A stretch of DNA of 64,000 nt. Origin: Elephas maximus indicus. Lineage: Eukaryota; Chordata; Mammalia; Proboscidea; Elephantidae. Positions within the stretch are counted from its first letter, which is position 1; every line of letters begins with the position of its first letter. The notes under the pieces are model-generated. The model was not told the DNA's origin, made no database searches, and saw nothing but the letters and a program-made list of their open reading frames with translations. Positions 42,451 to 54,160 of the stretch are shown here, in pieces. Both the position numbers and the translations under genes were made by a program. The stretch lies in assembly GCF_024166365.1 (NCBI RefSeq), contig NC_064823.1, positions 2,846,924 to 2,910,923 on the forward strand, read 5' to 3'.

Positions 42451-42807
42451 AAAATCTGGTGATTATGCTTAGAGCTCAAGAAATTTCCAAGATGCTTTTC
42501 TTTGCCAGGAGCCTGAAGTGTGAGAAATTACAGCAGCTGAAATTAGGTAACAACCCCCTCACCCCCCCGCCCCACACACATGGAGGCACATATTTTCTGT
42601 TAATCCTAATGTAGAGGGAGGCCACCCCTTATTGACATGACCCCTTGGTCTCTGTCAAAAGCAACTTAGGAACCTAGGGGATGGGATCCCACTTGTTTAT
42701 GAGCATGATTTGGACTGATTAGCCTTGAGAATACCCGAAGAGCTCTCTAGATCTTTTTTAAAAGGCATTTTTGAAAAAGCAACTCTTTAAGCCATCAGGC
42801 TGTTGAT

Positions 42808-42862
42808 ACTAGTGGTGGTGATGGTGGTGGTGGTGATGGTAGGGTGTGTGTGTGTGTGTTAA
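42808..42862. repeat. (GGT)n and (GT)n microsatellite
   Basis: GGTGATGGTGGTGGTGGTGA followed by a short TG tract. Confidence 0.92.
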
Positions 42863-43800
42863 CCCAAAGTGAGAAACGTCACCACCCACCTCTATAAATG
42901 GTGAAATATAATACACACTGTTGTCATTTGCCATCAGCTGATTCATAGCAGGAAAAAACAACAGTGGCTTTCGGAATAGAAAAATCAGTGGCTAAAGAAA
43001 ACTGTCCCAGATAATTGAGTTTATTAATCTATTTGGCTTTAAATCATCTTTCTTCCACCATTTTTATTAAAGTCTCTAAGTCCACAAATTGTTTTGAACA
43101 TCAGCCCCTCCTCCACTGCTTCTCCCAAGGCTGCCGTATGATAAATAGCTGTCCCTGCCCTCCCTCCTCTCCGCCCTGGTTCTTCTCACATTCTTCTCCA
43201 TCCTTGTCCATCCTTCCAGAGAGGAGGGTCAGAGTCTCTACTCAACTGTCCGCACTTGCCTGGACCAGGGCCCTAACAACAGAAAGTCCTGGTTTTAGAG
43301 AACGCCTGGTTGTGATTCCCACAGGTGCGCATGCACACACACACACATTTTTCAGACCAGGAAGTCCCTTTGAGGCAGTGCTGGCTGGACCTTGAACCCC
43401 AATAAGATCAGGATGAAAGTTAAAGAGGCTGTAAAGCCAGCCAAATCCGTTCTCTGTGTGAGTCGGTGCTGCCTCTCAGCCCCACAGTCCCCTCCAGCCC
43501 CAGGCACAGGAGCAATTGTCCTGCAGTTTCTACTTCCTGGTGACAGCCTGCCACACTGACCTGCCTGTCAGGAGAGGATCTTTCTCCTTTGTTGGCACCT
43601 TTACAACTAAATTTATGGTTCATTCATTAGGTTGTCAGGTGCTTTAAGCACGGAAGGAAAAGAAGTGACGTGGTTTGCGTAGTTTCAGTTTGGAAAACAA
43701 GGAAGTAGAAGAATTTATCCACAGTCATTTTCTGCTAAAAGGTTGCAACATTTTTCAGGCACCATTGAAAAGTGACGCAGTCTTCTTCCTGGTTCAAGTG
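42863..43800. other. unannotated non-coding stretch
   Basis: No gene. Short (CA)n at 43337-43348. Confidence 0.4.
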
Positions 43801-43804
43801 GTAG

Positions 43805-43915
43805 GGAAGGGGGCCTAGAGAGAGAGGTGGTTCAACAACATGCCCAAGATGTCACACAGCTCTTTAGTAGAGCCCCAGAACTAAAGCCTGGATCAGCTGG
43901 TTTCCTGGATCTCAC
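43805..43915 (-). repeat. MIR-like remnant
   Basis: 'catgcccaagatgtcacaca...gagccccagaactaaagcct' fits the complement of a MIR core. Confidence 0.45.
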
Positions 43916-43920
43916 CCCCA

Positions 43921-43970
43921 GCTTCTTTTCTCTCTCTTTCTCTGTCTCACTCTCTCTTTCCTTATCTTCA
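43921..43970. repeat. CT-rich simple repeat
   Basis: TCTCTCTTTCTCTGTCTCAC-type pyrimidine tract. Confidence 0.85.
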
Positions 43971-44069
43971 AAGCAGACTTTTTGGGGGGACCTAGGAAGA
44001 AATGACACACATGGGGCCCCGCTTAAGTCAGAATCCACTTGATGCAACTGGCTTGATGCAAGATACCAG

Positions 44070-44270
44070 GTCGCTGGATGGTGCAAATGATTTGTACTCT
44101 ACTGCTAATCTAAAAGTTTGAACCCACCCAGCAGCACCATGAAAGAAAGGCCTGGCAATCTGCTTCCGTGAAAGTTACAGCCAAGATAACCCTACAGAGC
44201 AGTCCTAGTCTGTAACACATGGGATCGCCATGAGTTGGAACTGACTCAACTGTAATGGGTTTGTTTCTGT
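44070..44270 (+). mobile_element. AfroSINE, diverged
   Basis: Body 'tttgtactctactgctaatc', 'gaaagaaaggcctggcaatc', end 'gactcaactgtaatgggttt'. Confidence 0.85.
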
Positions 44271-44433
44271 TTTTGGTTTGTGAAGAAAAGGTAAATATCC
44301 AGAAGGAAGAAAGAGGGCTGGCAGCCTGTTTGCTAGCTTCTGTCTCTTTCCTTCATGATAGCCAGTATTCTGGAATTACCTGGGAAACAAAGAGGAACGG
44401 ATGTCTTAAAAAAGAAAAGTACTTGCTAGTGCG

Positions 44434-44452
44434 TGTGTGTGTGTGTGTGTGT
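44434..44452. repeat. (GT)n microsatellite
   Basis: Ten-unit GT run. Confidence 0.92.
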
Positions 44453-44849
44453 AACCAAGGCCATATATCTTCTCAGAGTAAACAGCCTTCCTAATGAGTG
44501 GAACATGTAGAATAATGACCTTTGCCCATCATAGCCCTTAAAATCCCTTAGAAATCAGGGTAGGGGCAAATGGTTCCCTTTTACGGCAGACACTGGGTCT
44601 CTGCTCTTCCCCTGCAAAATCGCCCCATTTCCTTTGGTTGTCTTTCTCCTGGCTCTCCCCTAACTCATCCCTTCCCTTGCCAAGTCATCTCTCTTCCATT
44701 ATTAGTCATTCTAATAAACACTTCTAATAAACGCAAACCCTGTAACCAATCAAGGATGCTACTTTTGGCTCCTATGCTGCCTTTAGAAAGACTGATACCT
44801 GCATTAATTCTGTCATCTGTCCTGGAGAAACCCAGCTGAGATCTCCAAC

Positions 44850-45110
44850 ATATTCTGCAGCCAGCTGCAATATAATGGGCATATTTAGTGTACATTCTCT
44901 TGTTAAATGGAATCTGCATTCCGGGGTGAATTAAAACTGCTTAATTATTAATATGTCCCCCAGGGATTGATGACATTTGGGATAATTTTACCATGCTGTA
45001 GATCTTTAACAGCACAACATGTGTGGAGGTATAAAATTCAACCTCTTTAGTCTGAAAGAACACTCCTCTGCAAATTCATTTTGGCTCAAATGCTGTGTGG
45101 ATTAGTCCAT
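44850..45110. promoter_or_regulatory. candidate conserved non-coding element
   Basis: Repeat-free, AT-rich, non-coding block holding TTAATTATTAAT (44940-44952) and GGGATTGATGACATTTGGGA, homeodomain-like words of the sort found in developmental enhancers. Conservation cannot be tested here. Confidence 0.3.
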
Positions 45111-45299
45111 GAACATTCAGACCCCAAGTGGAGGGGAAGTTTCTAAAGAACAGGAGGGTATTAAAGCTGGGGCTACTGTGCAGGGAAGGTTATGAAGACA
45201 CACCACAGAGCCGCCTCCTAGGAGTTGGCATTGACTTGGAATATACTGCAAGCCAGATGCTTTTGTTGAGGTGAAGGAAATAGCAACAGCAGGGAAGAG

Positions 45300-45425
45300 T
45301 TTATCATGAAACTAGAATCAGGGTGCCATGCTATCAGCTCTGCACCAGTTTGCTGTGTGACTCTGAGCAAATTACTTAGCCTCTCTGAGACAGAGTTTTC
45401 TCAAATATATGAGGGGCAATTATAT
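45300..45425 (+). repeat. MIR SINE remnant
   Basis: 'tgtgactctgagcaaattac...tctctgagacagagttttct'. Confidence 0.7.
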
Positions 45426-45437
45426 CTTCCTTTTTTT

Positions 45438-45503
45438 TAGCTATAGGGTTGCTATGAGTCAGAATCAACTCGATGGCAAAGAGTTTGGCTTGGTTTTTTT
45501 TTT
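45438..45503 (+). mobile_element. AfroSINE 3' fragment
   Basis: 'ctatagggttgctatgagtc' to 'gtttggcttggttttttttt'; a strongly 5'-truncated copy of about 65 bp inside or beside a MIR. Confidence 0.85.
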
Positions 45504-45589
45504 AAGTTACCTTATAGAATTGTGTGCAATGTATATAAAAGTGCTTCCAAGAATTAATGCACTTTATAAAGAATCTATTCAGGTGGAGA

Positions 45590-45785
45590 AGGAAATAGTA
45601 CTTACGGATCACCTTTTCTGTGCCAGGTACTGTGTTCAATACTTTTACAAACATGGAGTCAATTGATTATTGCAAAAAAAATCTGATATAGGCCTGATTG
45701 CCCCTATTTCAAGTGGAGGAAACTGAAGCTCAGACTCTACCAAAGACCACAAAACTAGTGAGTGGCAGAGGCCACCTGGAAAGGA
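45590..45785 (-). repeat. MIR SINE remnant
   Basis: 'tctgtgccaggtactgtgtt...gtggaggaaactgaagctca...aaactagtgagtggcagagg'. Confidence 0.78.
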
Positions 45786-46339
45786 TAAGGTATGTATTTG
45801 AGGTGACAACATGTAGAAGGAAAAAGGGCCACAACCTTAATTTTTAAATAGAAACCTTCAGTCAACCTAAGCATTTGGTTGACTTATATGCAATGATATG
45901 CAGTATCACAACATGAAATTTTAATTGTTTTTTTCATCAGTCTGCACAGTTCTCTGCACTGTTCTGATAGGAAGGAAGGAAAACCTCTAAGTATAGTGTC
46001 AAACAAAGATTTTCAACAAAGTAAATGTTTAGGAAGCCCTGCCATCAGGCTTACCTGATTTTGATCTATTAGTGGTATTGAATGAGCTTTTACACTCAAT
46101 CCCTCCTCATTTCTGCAATTTCATTTTGAGACTGGCTTTTGAGGGAGTTTCTGGCTCTAATGTCAAGAGTTGTTTCTTTCTCCTCTGTGTCTGTTCAGGA
46201 TCCAGTGTTTTACCCCAGAATAGTGAAGATCCCGTTTGCACTCAGATGCTTTGCACATCCCGGTGCCTGGTTTACAGTGTGTGACCTGGAGATGAAGTTA
46301 TTGATGGCTGTTTATAAGAAAGACAAAGTAGAGCAGGGT

Positions 46340-46505
46340 TTGGAGCAGGAGACCAGAAGCCAGTCCATCACCTGCTCCCTCGGTGACCTCACTTCACCTC
46401 TTCATGCTTCAGTTTCTCCATCTGTTTGTGGAAAGAGTGATGCACGATATCTTGCCCTCAGAGTGTCATGAACATCTTTGTAAAGCACTGAACGATGCTA
46501 GACAG
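46340..46505 (+). repeat. MIR-like remnant
   Basis: 'ggtgacctcacttcacctct...cagtttctccatctgtttgt...tgtaaagcactgaacgatgc'. The 110-codon frame over it is incidental. Confidence 0.55.
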
Positions 46506-46779
46506 GGCCGCGAAGACTTCATGTTACCCTTTATGTGTACAATGAAACCTCGTCTGATGGTTTGAAAATTACAGAACATCTATTTTTAAAAATAAGATGA
46601 TCTTATGCGTGAACAGGTACTTGCATTTCTTTATTCATTGGTTTGTGGTTTTCTGTTAAACTCACGTCAACGGCTGGACCTAATGCTTCATTTGTGTAAT
46701 AAGCAAAGAAGCACACAGATGTTGTTATTACTGATAATTGACTTTTCTGCTCTAAAATGCATTTCTCTGCTTCTTTCAT

Positions 46780-46985
46780 TTTTTATTGTTGTAAAAACAT
46801 ACATAACATGACATTTGCCAGTTTGTCACTTTTCAGGGTACCAATTCAGTGACATCAACTACATTCACCGTGTTGTACAACCGTCACCCATGTACGCTTC
46901 TTTACTTTATTGTTGCAAGTACTTATCTAACAAAATGTTTGCCATTTCGGCATTCTGTACTACTTCAAACATTTTTAATGTGCTT
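46780..46985 (+). repeat. L1-like 3' UTR remnant
   Basis: 'gttgtaaaaacatacataac...attcagtgacatcaactaca...gttgtacaaccgtcacccat' is a pattern I know from old L1 3' regions. Confidence 0.5.
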
Positions 46986-47022
46986 CCTCTCTCTCTCTCT
47001 CCACACACACACACGCACACAC
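46986..47022. repeat. (CT)n/(CA)n microsatellite
   Basis: CTCTCTCTCTCT followed by CACACACACACGCACACACA. Confidence 0.92.
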
Positions 47023-47039
47023 ATATGCACACCCATGGT

Positions 47040-47165
47040 AGAATTTCAGAAACGGTATCATCACCTCTATTTTATAGATGAGAAAACTTAAGTCAGGAGA
47101 ATTCAGAGAATTGCCAAGTCCATGTGGATAATTAGGCAGAGTTGGGAAAATATTCTGTCTCCTGT
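47040..47165 (-). repeat. MIR-like remnant
   Basis: 'tattttatagatgagaaaac...gaattgccaagtccatgtgg'. Confidence 0.5.
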
Positions 47166-47915
47166 CTCAAAATTCAATGCTCATCCCTCTCAGCTTCATT
47201 TTTTATAATCCTGGTTTCTTTTTCTGTTATTATGCTTCTTTTTTTCTCCACTTGCTGCTCTAATGGGGCTAGAGGTGCCCTCTCTACTTCCCTTCTCTAG
47301 GGAATGGAGCCGTCTAAACCGACACCCTCATCCCTGATGTCCTCAAGTAACGTTTGCAGCAAAGCGAGAGAGCTCAGACATGACTGTTGGCTTGTTAAGC
47401 TTGCTCCTCATTGCAAGCTTGAAGAAAAACCTGCCAAAAATCACATTACTGAGTCACTGGGACCTCCAAACTGCTCTAAGTGGAGGAGCCAGTCAAGCTG
47501 CACCAGTAATATTCAGCCTGAAAAAGCTGTGTCGTGATGCTCTTACAGATAGGCGTTTGATTTGTATGTGCTCCTAAAGTGTATCCAGGCTTAAGAGTCA
47601 GAGGGAAAGGATGGGTTGAACACCAAAAGAGCACTTTAAACTGGTATGCTTTTTCTGAAGGGAATTAAATTGCAAAGATTAGCAGAGGCTGATGAAGGAG
47701 CTCAGAAAATTGCAACTGAATGAGACGCGAACTCCATTGTTTACACATATTCAACATAGACTTTAGTTTTCTGTATTGCCCTGGGCCAACCCAGGTTGCT
47801 TTTACAATTCCTTTCAAGCAAGTACCCCTCTGCCCACTAAGACTCAGCAAAAAAAAAAAGTTCTACTAAGAAATAAAGATGGCTGCAAAGGGGAAACCCA
47901 ACAAGACAGACGGCA
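47165..47915. other. unannotated non-coding stretch
   Basis: No gene or clear repeat; A-rich run at 47849-47860. Confidence 0.4.
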
Positions 47916-47917
47916 AA

Positions 47918-48953
47918 TAACAAATTATGGATAACATTGCGAAGAATGGGAATTCCAGAACACTTGATTGTGCGGGTGAGGAATCTGTTCATAGACTAAG
48001 AGGCTGTCGTTTGAACAGAACAAAGGGATAGTGCATCATTTAAAATCAGGAAAGGCATGCATCAGGGTTGTATCCTTTCACCATACTTATTCAATCTGTA
48101 TGCTGAACAAATAATCCAAGAAGCTGGACTATATGAAGAAGAACACAACATCAGGATTGGAGGAAGACTCATTAACAATCTGTAGCATGCAGATGACGCA
48201 ACCTCGCTTGCTGAAATGAAAAGGTCTTGAAGCACTTACTAATGAAGATCAAAGACTACAGCCTTCAGTATGGATTACACCTCAACATAAAGAAAACAAA
48301 AATCCTCGCAACTGGACCAATAAGCAACATCGTGATAAATGGAGAAAAGATTGAAGTTGTCAAGGATTTTATTTTACTGGGATCCATAATCAATGCCCAT
48401 AGAAGCAGCAATCAAGAAATCCAACGATGTATCTTATTGGGTAAATCTGTTGCAAAGGACCTCTTTAAAGTGTTAAAAATCAAAGATGTCACTTTGAGGA
48501 CTAACGTATACCTGACCCAAGTCATGATCTTTTGAATCGCCTCATACGCAAGCAAAAACTGGACAATAAATAGGGAAGACCGAAGAAGAATTGACACCTT
48601 TGAATTACGGCATTGGCAAAGAATATTGCATATACCATGGACTGCCAGAAGAACAAACAAATCTGTCTTGGAAGAAGTACAGCCAGAACGCTCCTTGGCA
48701 AGACTTCATCTTACTTACTTTGGACATGTTATCAGGAGAGACCAGTCCCTGGAGAAGGACATCAGGTTTGGTAAAGTAGAGGCTCAGCAAAAAAGATGAA
48801 GACCTTGAAAAGAGATGGATTGACACAGTGGCTGCAATGATGGACTCAAACACAGCAATGATTGTGAAGATGGTGCAGGACCAGGCAGCATTTGGTTCTG
48901 TTGTGCATAGGGTTGCTGTGAGTCGGAACTGACTTGATGGCACCTAACAAAAA
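47918..48953 (+). mobile_element. RTE/BovB-like LINE, 5' truncated
   Basis: About 1.04 kb, starting inside the reverse-transcriptase region ('ataacaaattatggataaca', the counterpart of 17007-16979 in the copy above) and ending 'gacttgatggcacctaacaa'. Overlaps in content with the copy at 15950-17728, on the opposite strand. A convincing target duplication is not visible. Confidence 0.93.
47950..48790 (+). pseudogene. RTE reverse transcriptase fragment, disrupted
   Basis: Decayed C-terminal half of the RTE reverse transcriptase. The catalytic region (48180-48200) reads through a stop ('ctgtagcatgcagatgacgc', where the paralogous copy has CYADD). Downstream, a 102-residue open piece (48227-48535) includes KHLLMKIKDYSLQYGLHLNIKKTKILATGP (in that order) and DLFKVLKIKDVTL. 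Multiple frameshifts and stops; inactive. Confidence 0.9.
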
Positions 48954-48954
48954 C

Positions 48955-49480
48955 AAGTTTCCTTGCCCTCTTATCTTCTCATCTTTGCTTTTGAGTAATG
49001 GTTGACCTTTTGGTCTCATACTTACGGTTTTTACATAGGGCACCGATCTTTTGGATAATATCCTTTATTTTGTGTGCCACTCTGCTATTTTGCTAAAAGG
49101 TGATCTCAGGGGATAGGCTTGGTTCTAGGTTTAAAGAGTATCTCAGGGTGACAGTCGTATGGAGTCCTCTGATCTCTACTGTTCCAGTTTGTCTGGCTTT
49201 TTTTTTTTTTTTAATAAAAATTTGAGTTCTGCTCCACATTTTTCTCCCAGTCTATCCAGAACCAATTATTGTGACCCCAGTCAGGATGGTCAGTTATGGT
49301 AGCCAGGCACCATGTAGTTCTTCCGTTGTCATGGTAGACGAGGTTGTGGCTCGTGTACACTTGTTTCTTCTCGGAGCTTTTGGTACCTTCTTACTGTTTT
49401 GCTCCTGGTGAGTAGAGACCTGTGGTTGTGTCTTAGATAGCCGCTCGCAAGCTTTTAAGATCCCAGATGTTACTCACTTC
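48955..49480 (+). repeat. LINE-like 3' region remnant
   Basis: 'gttatggtagccaggcacca', 'gtgagtagagacctgtggtt', 'gtgtcttagatagccgctcg' and 'caagcttttaagatcccaga' resemble an L1-type 3' untranslated region seen in other mammalian genomes. A T-run at 49199-49213 interrupts it. Confidence 0.45.
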
Positions 49481-51480
49481 ACTATTGCCTTCACTTATGC
49501 AGCTCTGGCTTGATGGGGTAGGTGAACTGAGGGGTGGGTGCCCTTCCCAAGCTTGCCAATCTCCCCTCTTCTTCCTGAATACTGCCCTGCACCTTCACCC
49601 ACCCTAAAGCCTGCCTGGAAACAGAACGAGAATGCTGTTGCCTGCCCTTCCCCCCCAGGAGACAGCAGGGCCAGGTCTGGCCCACAGCCAAGTTCTGAAG
49701 AAACAGCATAGGATAGTGAGCGGTGGTGGGTGGGGCAGGGAGCCTTGTGTTACCACTCAGAGCTTGATTTTGAATCAGTCTTACTTGTAGCCTATCCTGA
49801 AATATCACTGAGGGCCCAAAGTGAACCCACAGCTCTAAGGTGGGGTGTGAAGGATTCTCGGCTCCCTTGCCCACATGCTGCTCTCCTGAGGGAGCTTAGT
49901 TGGGCTTGCTTGGATTCCAACTGCTATTTTTAAAGCAACATTCATTGTCATTTAGCCTTATCTAGCTGAGGACAGTGCACATGTCCTCCTCCAGTCCCTC
50001 TGTACACGGTCACAAAGTGCCTCAGCTAAGATGCTGACCAGAACCTGGGGTCCCTACTGCTGTTGCCCCTGAGGCCAAGGACACACTCTGCGGTCCTGGT
50101 GGCACCAGCACAGGACAATAGGACAGTCAGGCAGGGGAGCTGCTGGTGACAGAGAAGGCACCTTCCCGTTAACAATAAAAACAACTCTTTCTGACAAGGA
50201 AAAGCCCCTGTGTGATCAGCAGAGGAGAGAGATCAGACAGGCACTGGCTTCTCTGAGACACCGAGAGAGAAGGGCTGCTCCCTCTTCTTACAAGGGTGTG
50301 GGCACTTCCTTCAGAGAATTTGCTCCTGCCAAGAGCAGGCTGTTGGCTCCCTGGAACTCCGGGGATCAGGATGCTAGTTTGCAGAGCCGGCCAGCCCGCA
50401 GCCGGAGCAGCTGGGTGTAATTATGCCGCTTCGGAGGAAGTTGCTGGCCGCTGAGAGTGTGCTGGGCCTGGCTGCATGTTGGCTGCTGGGCTTAAGGGAA
50501 CAATGGAGATAGAAACCAGTGGCAGCAGGGGAAGGGGAGGAGGAGGAGGAGGAGGAGGAGGAGGGTGAAGACTGGCAGAAAGAAAGGGTGAGAGCTGCTC
50601 CCAGGGCTGAAAAAAAGGATGGAAAAATCCCGTGTCCACACTCCAAGGATCCCTGTTCTTGTCTCCAGACTTGAAAACAAAGTCCGTGTCCCTCTGTGAA
50701 CAGCCCCCTGACTTTTTTTTCAAGCTGTACCTGCGGAACAGTGTATTTAGAGAAGTGTGCCTGGCTGACATATTGACTAGCACTCCTCTGCCTGTTTAAT
50801 CTAAACGGACTTCATCTTCGTAGCAGCTGGCCAGGGGGAAAAATAAAAGAATTCATGATGAAAAAGGCAAATCTCCATTGACTAGAAAGAACTGTAGCCC
50901 CAGCAGCAGCAGCAGCTAAACATTTCAGTGCCTTGCTAAATGCTGCACCCAGATGCGTACATCAGGAGGGAAAGAAAAGAGACAACTTCACGGAAGTGAA
51001 ATGTGAGTTAATTAACAAGTTGGTTTTTTTTTTTTTTTTTTAACCTGGATGGAGAAAAACTTATTAATGTCTGCTGCTTTATACTTTCCAGAATTTCTTC
51101 TGTGTCTCCTAATTAGAACATAGCAGGAAGATGAACATGGGGGCAGGGTGGCAGAATAGGGGCTGAGGAGAATGTTTTCCCCTTGCCGCCGTGTTTTGGA
51201 ACCCCCACCCCTCACAACAGCAGGGACTTTTATGCATATATATGGAGAGTCATGTTTCTCTGTGGTTCTTTCCTCCTTTCCATCAAGACATGGGCTGCAG
51301 CACCTACAGGGCTTGAGTAGGCAGACCCCATGTTTTGCCAGCTCAGGAAACGATTCCAGGCCCCAAATCAATCGAGTGGGCAGGTCTGAGGCTCCTGTGG
51401 CCTCTCGATGACCCCTCTCCATGTGTACAACTCCTGATTTATGTCACTTTAAAAGGGTGGGTGTCCTACTTGGTATTGGG
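49481..51480. other. repeat-poor GC-moderate stretch
   Basis: No gene. Simple repeats: (GGA)n at 50535-50565 and a T-run at 51024-51041. The minus-strand frames (90-136 codons) are driven by Ser/Pro runs over the GGA repeat. Confidence 0.45.
50535..50567. repeat. (GGA)n microsatellite
   Basis: GGAGGAGGAGGAGGAGGAGG-type run. Confidence 0.95.
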
Positions 51481-51484
51481 CACA

Positions 51485-51735
51485 CTTGATGTATAAAATT
51501 GACGGCCAACACAATGACACGCTATTGGCTTGGGCTGGTAAATGAGGAGGCAATTTCATTACCTTTCCCTCTTGTCCACTGCCTTGTACAAGATTACTTG
51601 AAATGCTATCAATCAGTGGGTGTGAATGCAGAGAAGTGCCCAGACTACACATGGGCATGGTGGCTTTGCTCTCTAATGATTAATGAAAATAAATGATGGT
51701 GCTGTTGTCTTTAAAACTGATTGCTGGGATCACCT
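51485..51735. promoter_or_regulatory. candidate conserved non-coding element
   Basis: Repeat-free block with TAATGATTAATGA (51674-51686), AAATAAATGATGG and two ACAATGACAC/TCAATCAGTG words, of homeodomain/PBX type. No coding potential. Confidence 0.35.
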
Positions 51736-51904
51736 TATTGCCTGGGTAGAGAGATTATGGTTACAGGTTGAAAGGATTTGGGCAGTAGGATAAAAGTGGG
51801 CAATTTTTTTCTTCCTTTTCCTTCTCTTTCCTCCAACTTAGGTCCTAGATTTTCTAAACACACACACACACACAACCACCCATGTATACATACATAGATG
51901 ACTC

Positions 51905-52118
51905 CTAGAACAGTGCTTCCCAATACAGTAGACACCAGCCACTTATGGCTATTTAAATGAACTAAAATTAAATAAAATTAAAAATTCAGTTCTTCAATCA
52001 TGCTAACCATATTTCGAGTGCTCAGTAGCCACATGTGGCTAGTGGCCACCGTATTGTACAGCACAGAATCACAGAACATTTCTGTCACTGCAGGAAGTTC
52101 TATTAGACAGCCCTTTCC
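51905..52118. mobile_element. palindromic hAT-type MITE-like element
   Basis: Inverted arms 'gtagccacatgtggctagtg' and 'agccacttatggctatttaa' around an AT-rich centre, starting 'cagtgcttcccaatacagta' and ending 'ttctattagacagccct'. Known mammalian MER-type fold; related to 40915-41080. Confidence 0.65.
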
Positions 52119-52119
52119 T

Positions 52120-53040
52120 AGAGTGTCTATTTGTTTTGATGTCTCGGGGCTCCTGTTCCTTTTAGAATGCTCTACCTGTAATTTTTATAAAGGTAAAACA
52201 TGGTTTCTTTTTCTTTAACCATAACTTAAATCAAAACTATTAGCGTCCTCCCAACTCCTAAGGGAAAGTTGCCTTAATTCCTCAGCTGCTCTGCTGGTGG
52301 GACATCCTGGGACACTTTAGTCAAGCTGCGGTATAGTAAAAAAAAAAAAAATTTTTTTTTTTTTGTATAGTAGGCACCATAAAATAAGGACAGAAAGTCA
52401 GCAAGCCTAGTTTCAAACTGACCCTAACCCGTTCCTTTACATAATTTTCCTAGACAGTTCTTAATAATAGCTAGAAGGGGCCACTTTCAGGCTAAGTGGT
52501 GTGTCAAGAAAGATCCTGGAGTATCTCCATAAAAATTTGCACAAATAATAGCTCCTTTAGAACTACATGGAATACCGCACTACAGATTCCTGCCGGGAGG
52601 CTTTGAAGTTGGGCAGAGATGCACAGAGCACTGAAGCACTTTGATGCAGCTGGAAGCACCTTCAAAGCTTCCAGGGGGAGAGATTAAAACAACTACCTGT
52701 AACCAATTGTTCAAGTCCTTTGTGTGTATGCTGGTGGGGGTAGGGGCTGGGCCACACAAAAATTAAACAAATACACCAAAAGTTGCTCTGGAAGCGCTGT
52801 ACGCAAACCAACCACAACAGGAGGAAACAAAGGGTAGGACATTTAATTTAACGCTTTTTGCTGGAAAAAAAAAATTACACCAAAACTTTTATTTTATTTC
52901 CAGCTTAAAACAGAATCTTCCTGGCTTGTAATATACATTTTTAATGTTATTAACTTTGTCATTTCAAGCTTCTTTTGCAAATCTTCCAACTCTTGCTTCG
53001 TTCTTACCTTCTGTGTGAATAACATACCAAAACCAAAAAT
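52120..53040. other. unannotated AT-rich stretch
   Basis: A-run/T-run pair at 52339-52366. No gene. Confidence 0.45.
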
Positions 53041-53044
53041 CAAA

Positions 53045-53226
53045 GCCCCTGCTGTCAAGTCAGTTCCTATAGGACACAGTAGAGCTGCCCCATAGGGCTT
53101 CCAAGGCTGTCATTCTTTACCGAAGCAGACTGCCACATCTTTCTCCCATGGAGTAGCTGGTGGGTTCCAACCACTGACCTTTTCGTTAGCAGCTGAGCGC
53201 TTTAACCACTGCACCGCCAGGGCTTC
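53045..53226 (-). mobile_element. AfroSINE
   Basis: 3' 'gcccctgctgtcaagtcagt' to head 'actgcaccgccagggcttct'. Confidence 0.92.
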
Positions 53227-53240
53227 TCAGAAATAAGATT

Positions 53241-53390
53241 AAAAAAACCAAACCCATTGCCGTGGAGTAGATTCTGACTCATAAGAACCCTAGGGGACAG
53301 AGTAGAACTACCCCATAGAGTTTCCAAGGAGCAGCTGGTGGATTCGAACTGCTGACGTTTTGGTTAACAGCATGCACCACCAGGGTTTCC
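53241..53390 (-). mobile_element. AfroSINE, short subfamily
   Basis: 'accaaacccattgccgtgga' to 'gcaccaccagggtttcc'. A short deletion removes part of the A-box side of the head. Confidence 0.92.
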
Positions 53391-54158
53391 CGGGAACAAG
53401 ATAAGCAACTATATATTTTATTAACGAGGTAGACAATATGAATGCGAACTTTATCCTGAACCTCCCACAGTTTAATTCAAAATGAAAGTGTTCAAAGTGC
53501 AGGCTCCATGACGACGTTGTTACGCATGAGTTCTCTTGAACTTTCACTCTCCTCCACTGTGGGCAGGACGTTGGTAGGTGGCCGTGCATTCCAGGAAGCA
53601 GGTAAACAGGATATTGCCAAAGTTGCTTTCTTAGTCAGAGTTACTTTCTCTATCACAAAGCAGCTGTTATGTGTCGCAGCCACAAACCTGGACTATCAAC
53701 TGGTCTGATTTTGCCATTTTTCAAGGAATAAAATAAAGGCCTCAACTTTGTTTGAAAGTGAGACTGAATCAGGAAGGGAGAGTAGGAAAGAGACAGGACT
53801 AGTCAAGTTCAGCTGGGAAAGTTTCCAGGGTAGGCATCAGAAACCCTCTCCAGTAAAGGACCCCAGTCTCTTCCTCTCTGACCAGCAGTGGGGTTTGTGG
53901 GGAGGGGATGGGGAGAAGGAGGGTTGTTGCCGAATGTGCCCTGTGAAGCATTTCAGGAAAGCAAATGAGGATGTTTTCATAAGCAGTAAAGCAGAAGATA
54001 GAGGCTGCTGGTTTGAGTACCAATAAAATTTGGTCCCTTTTCAAACTTTCTCATGCCTTGGGCTGCAGACCCCCTTTCTGGGGCAAGCAGCTCAGGTCCA
54101 AGCAATACCTCTGATAGGCTGACTTGGCAGGTTTGAGAGTCACTATACCTATACCTCC
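53391..54158. other. unannotated non-coding stretch
   Basis: No gene or clear repeat. Confidence 0.4.
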
Positions 54159-54160
54159 TA

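Noticed and set aside
50374-50783. Ser/Pro-rich minus-strand open frames
   Set aside because: They are driven by the GGA microsatellite at 50535-50567.
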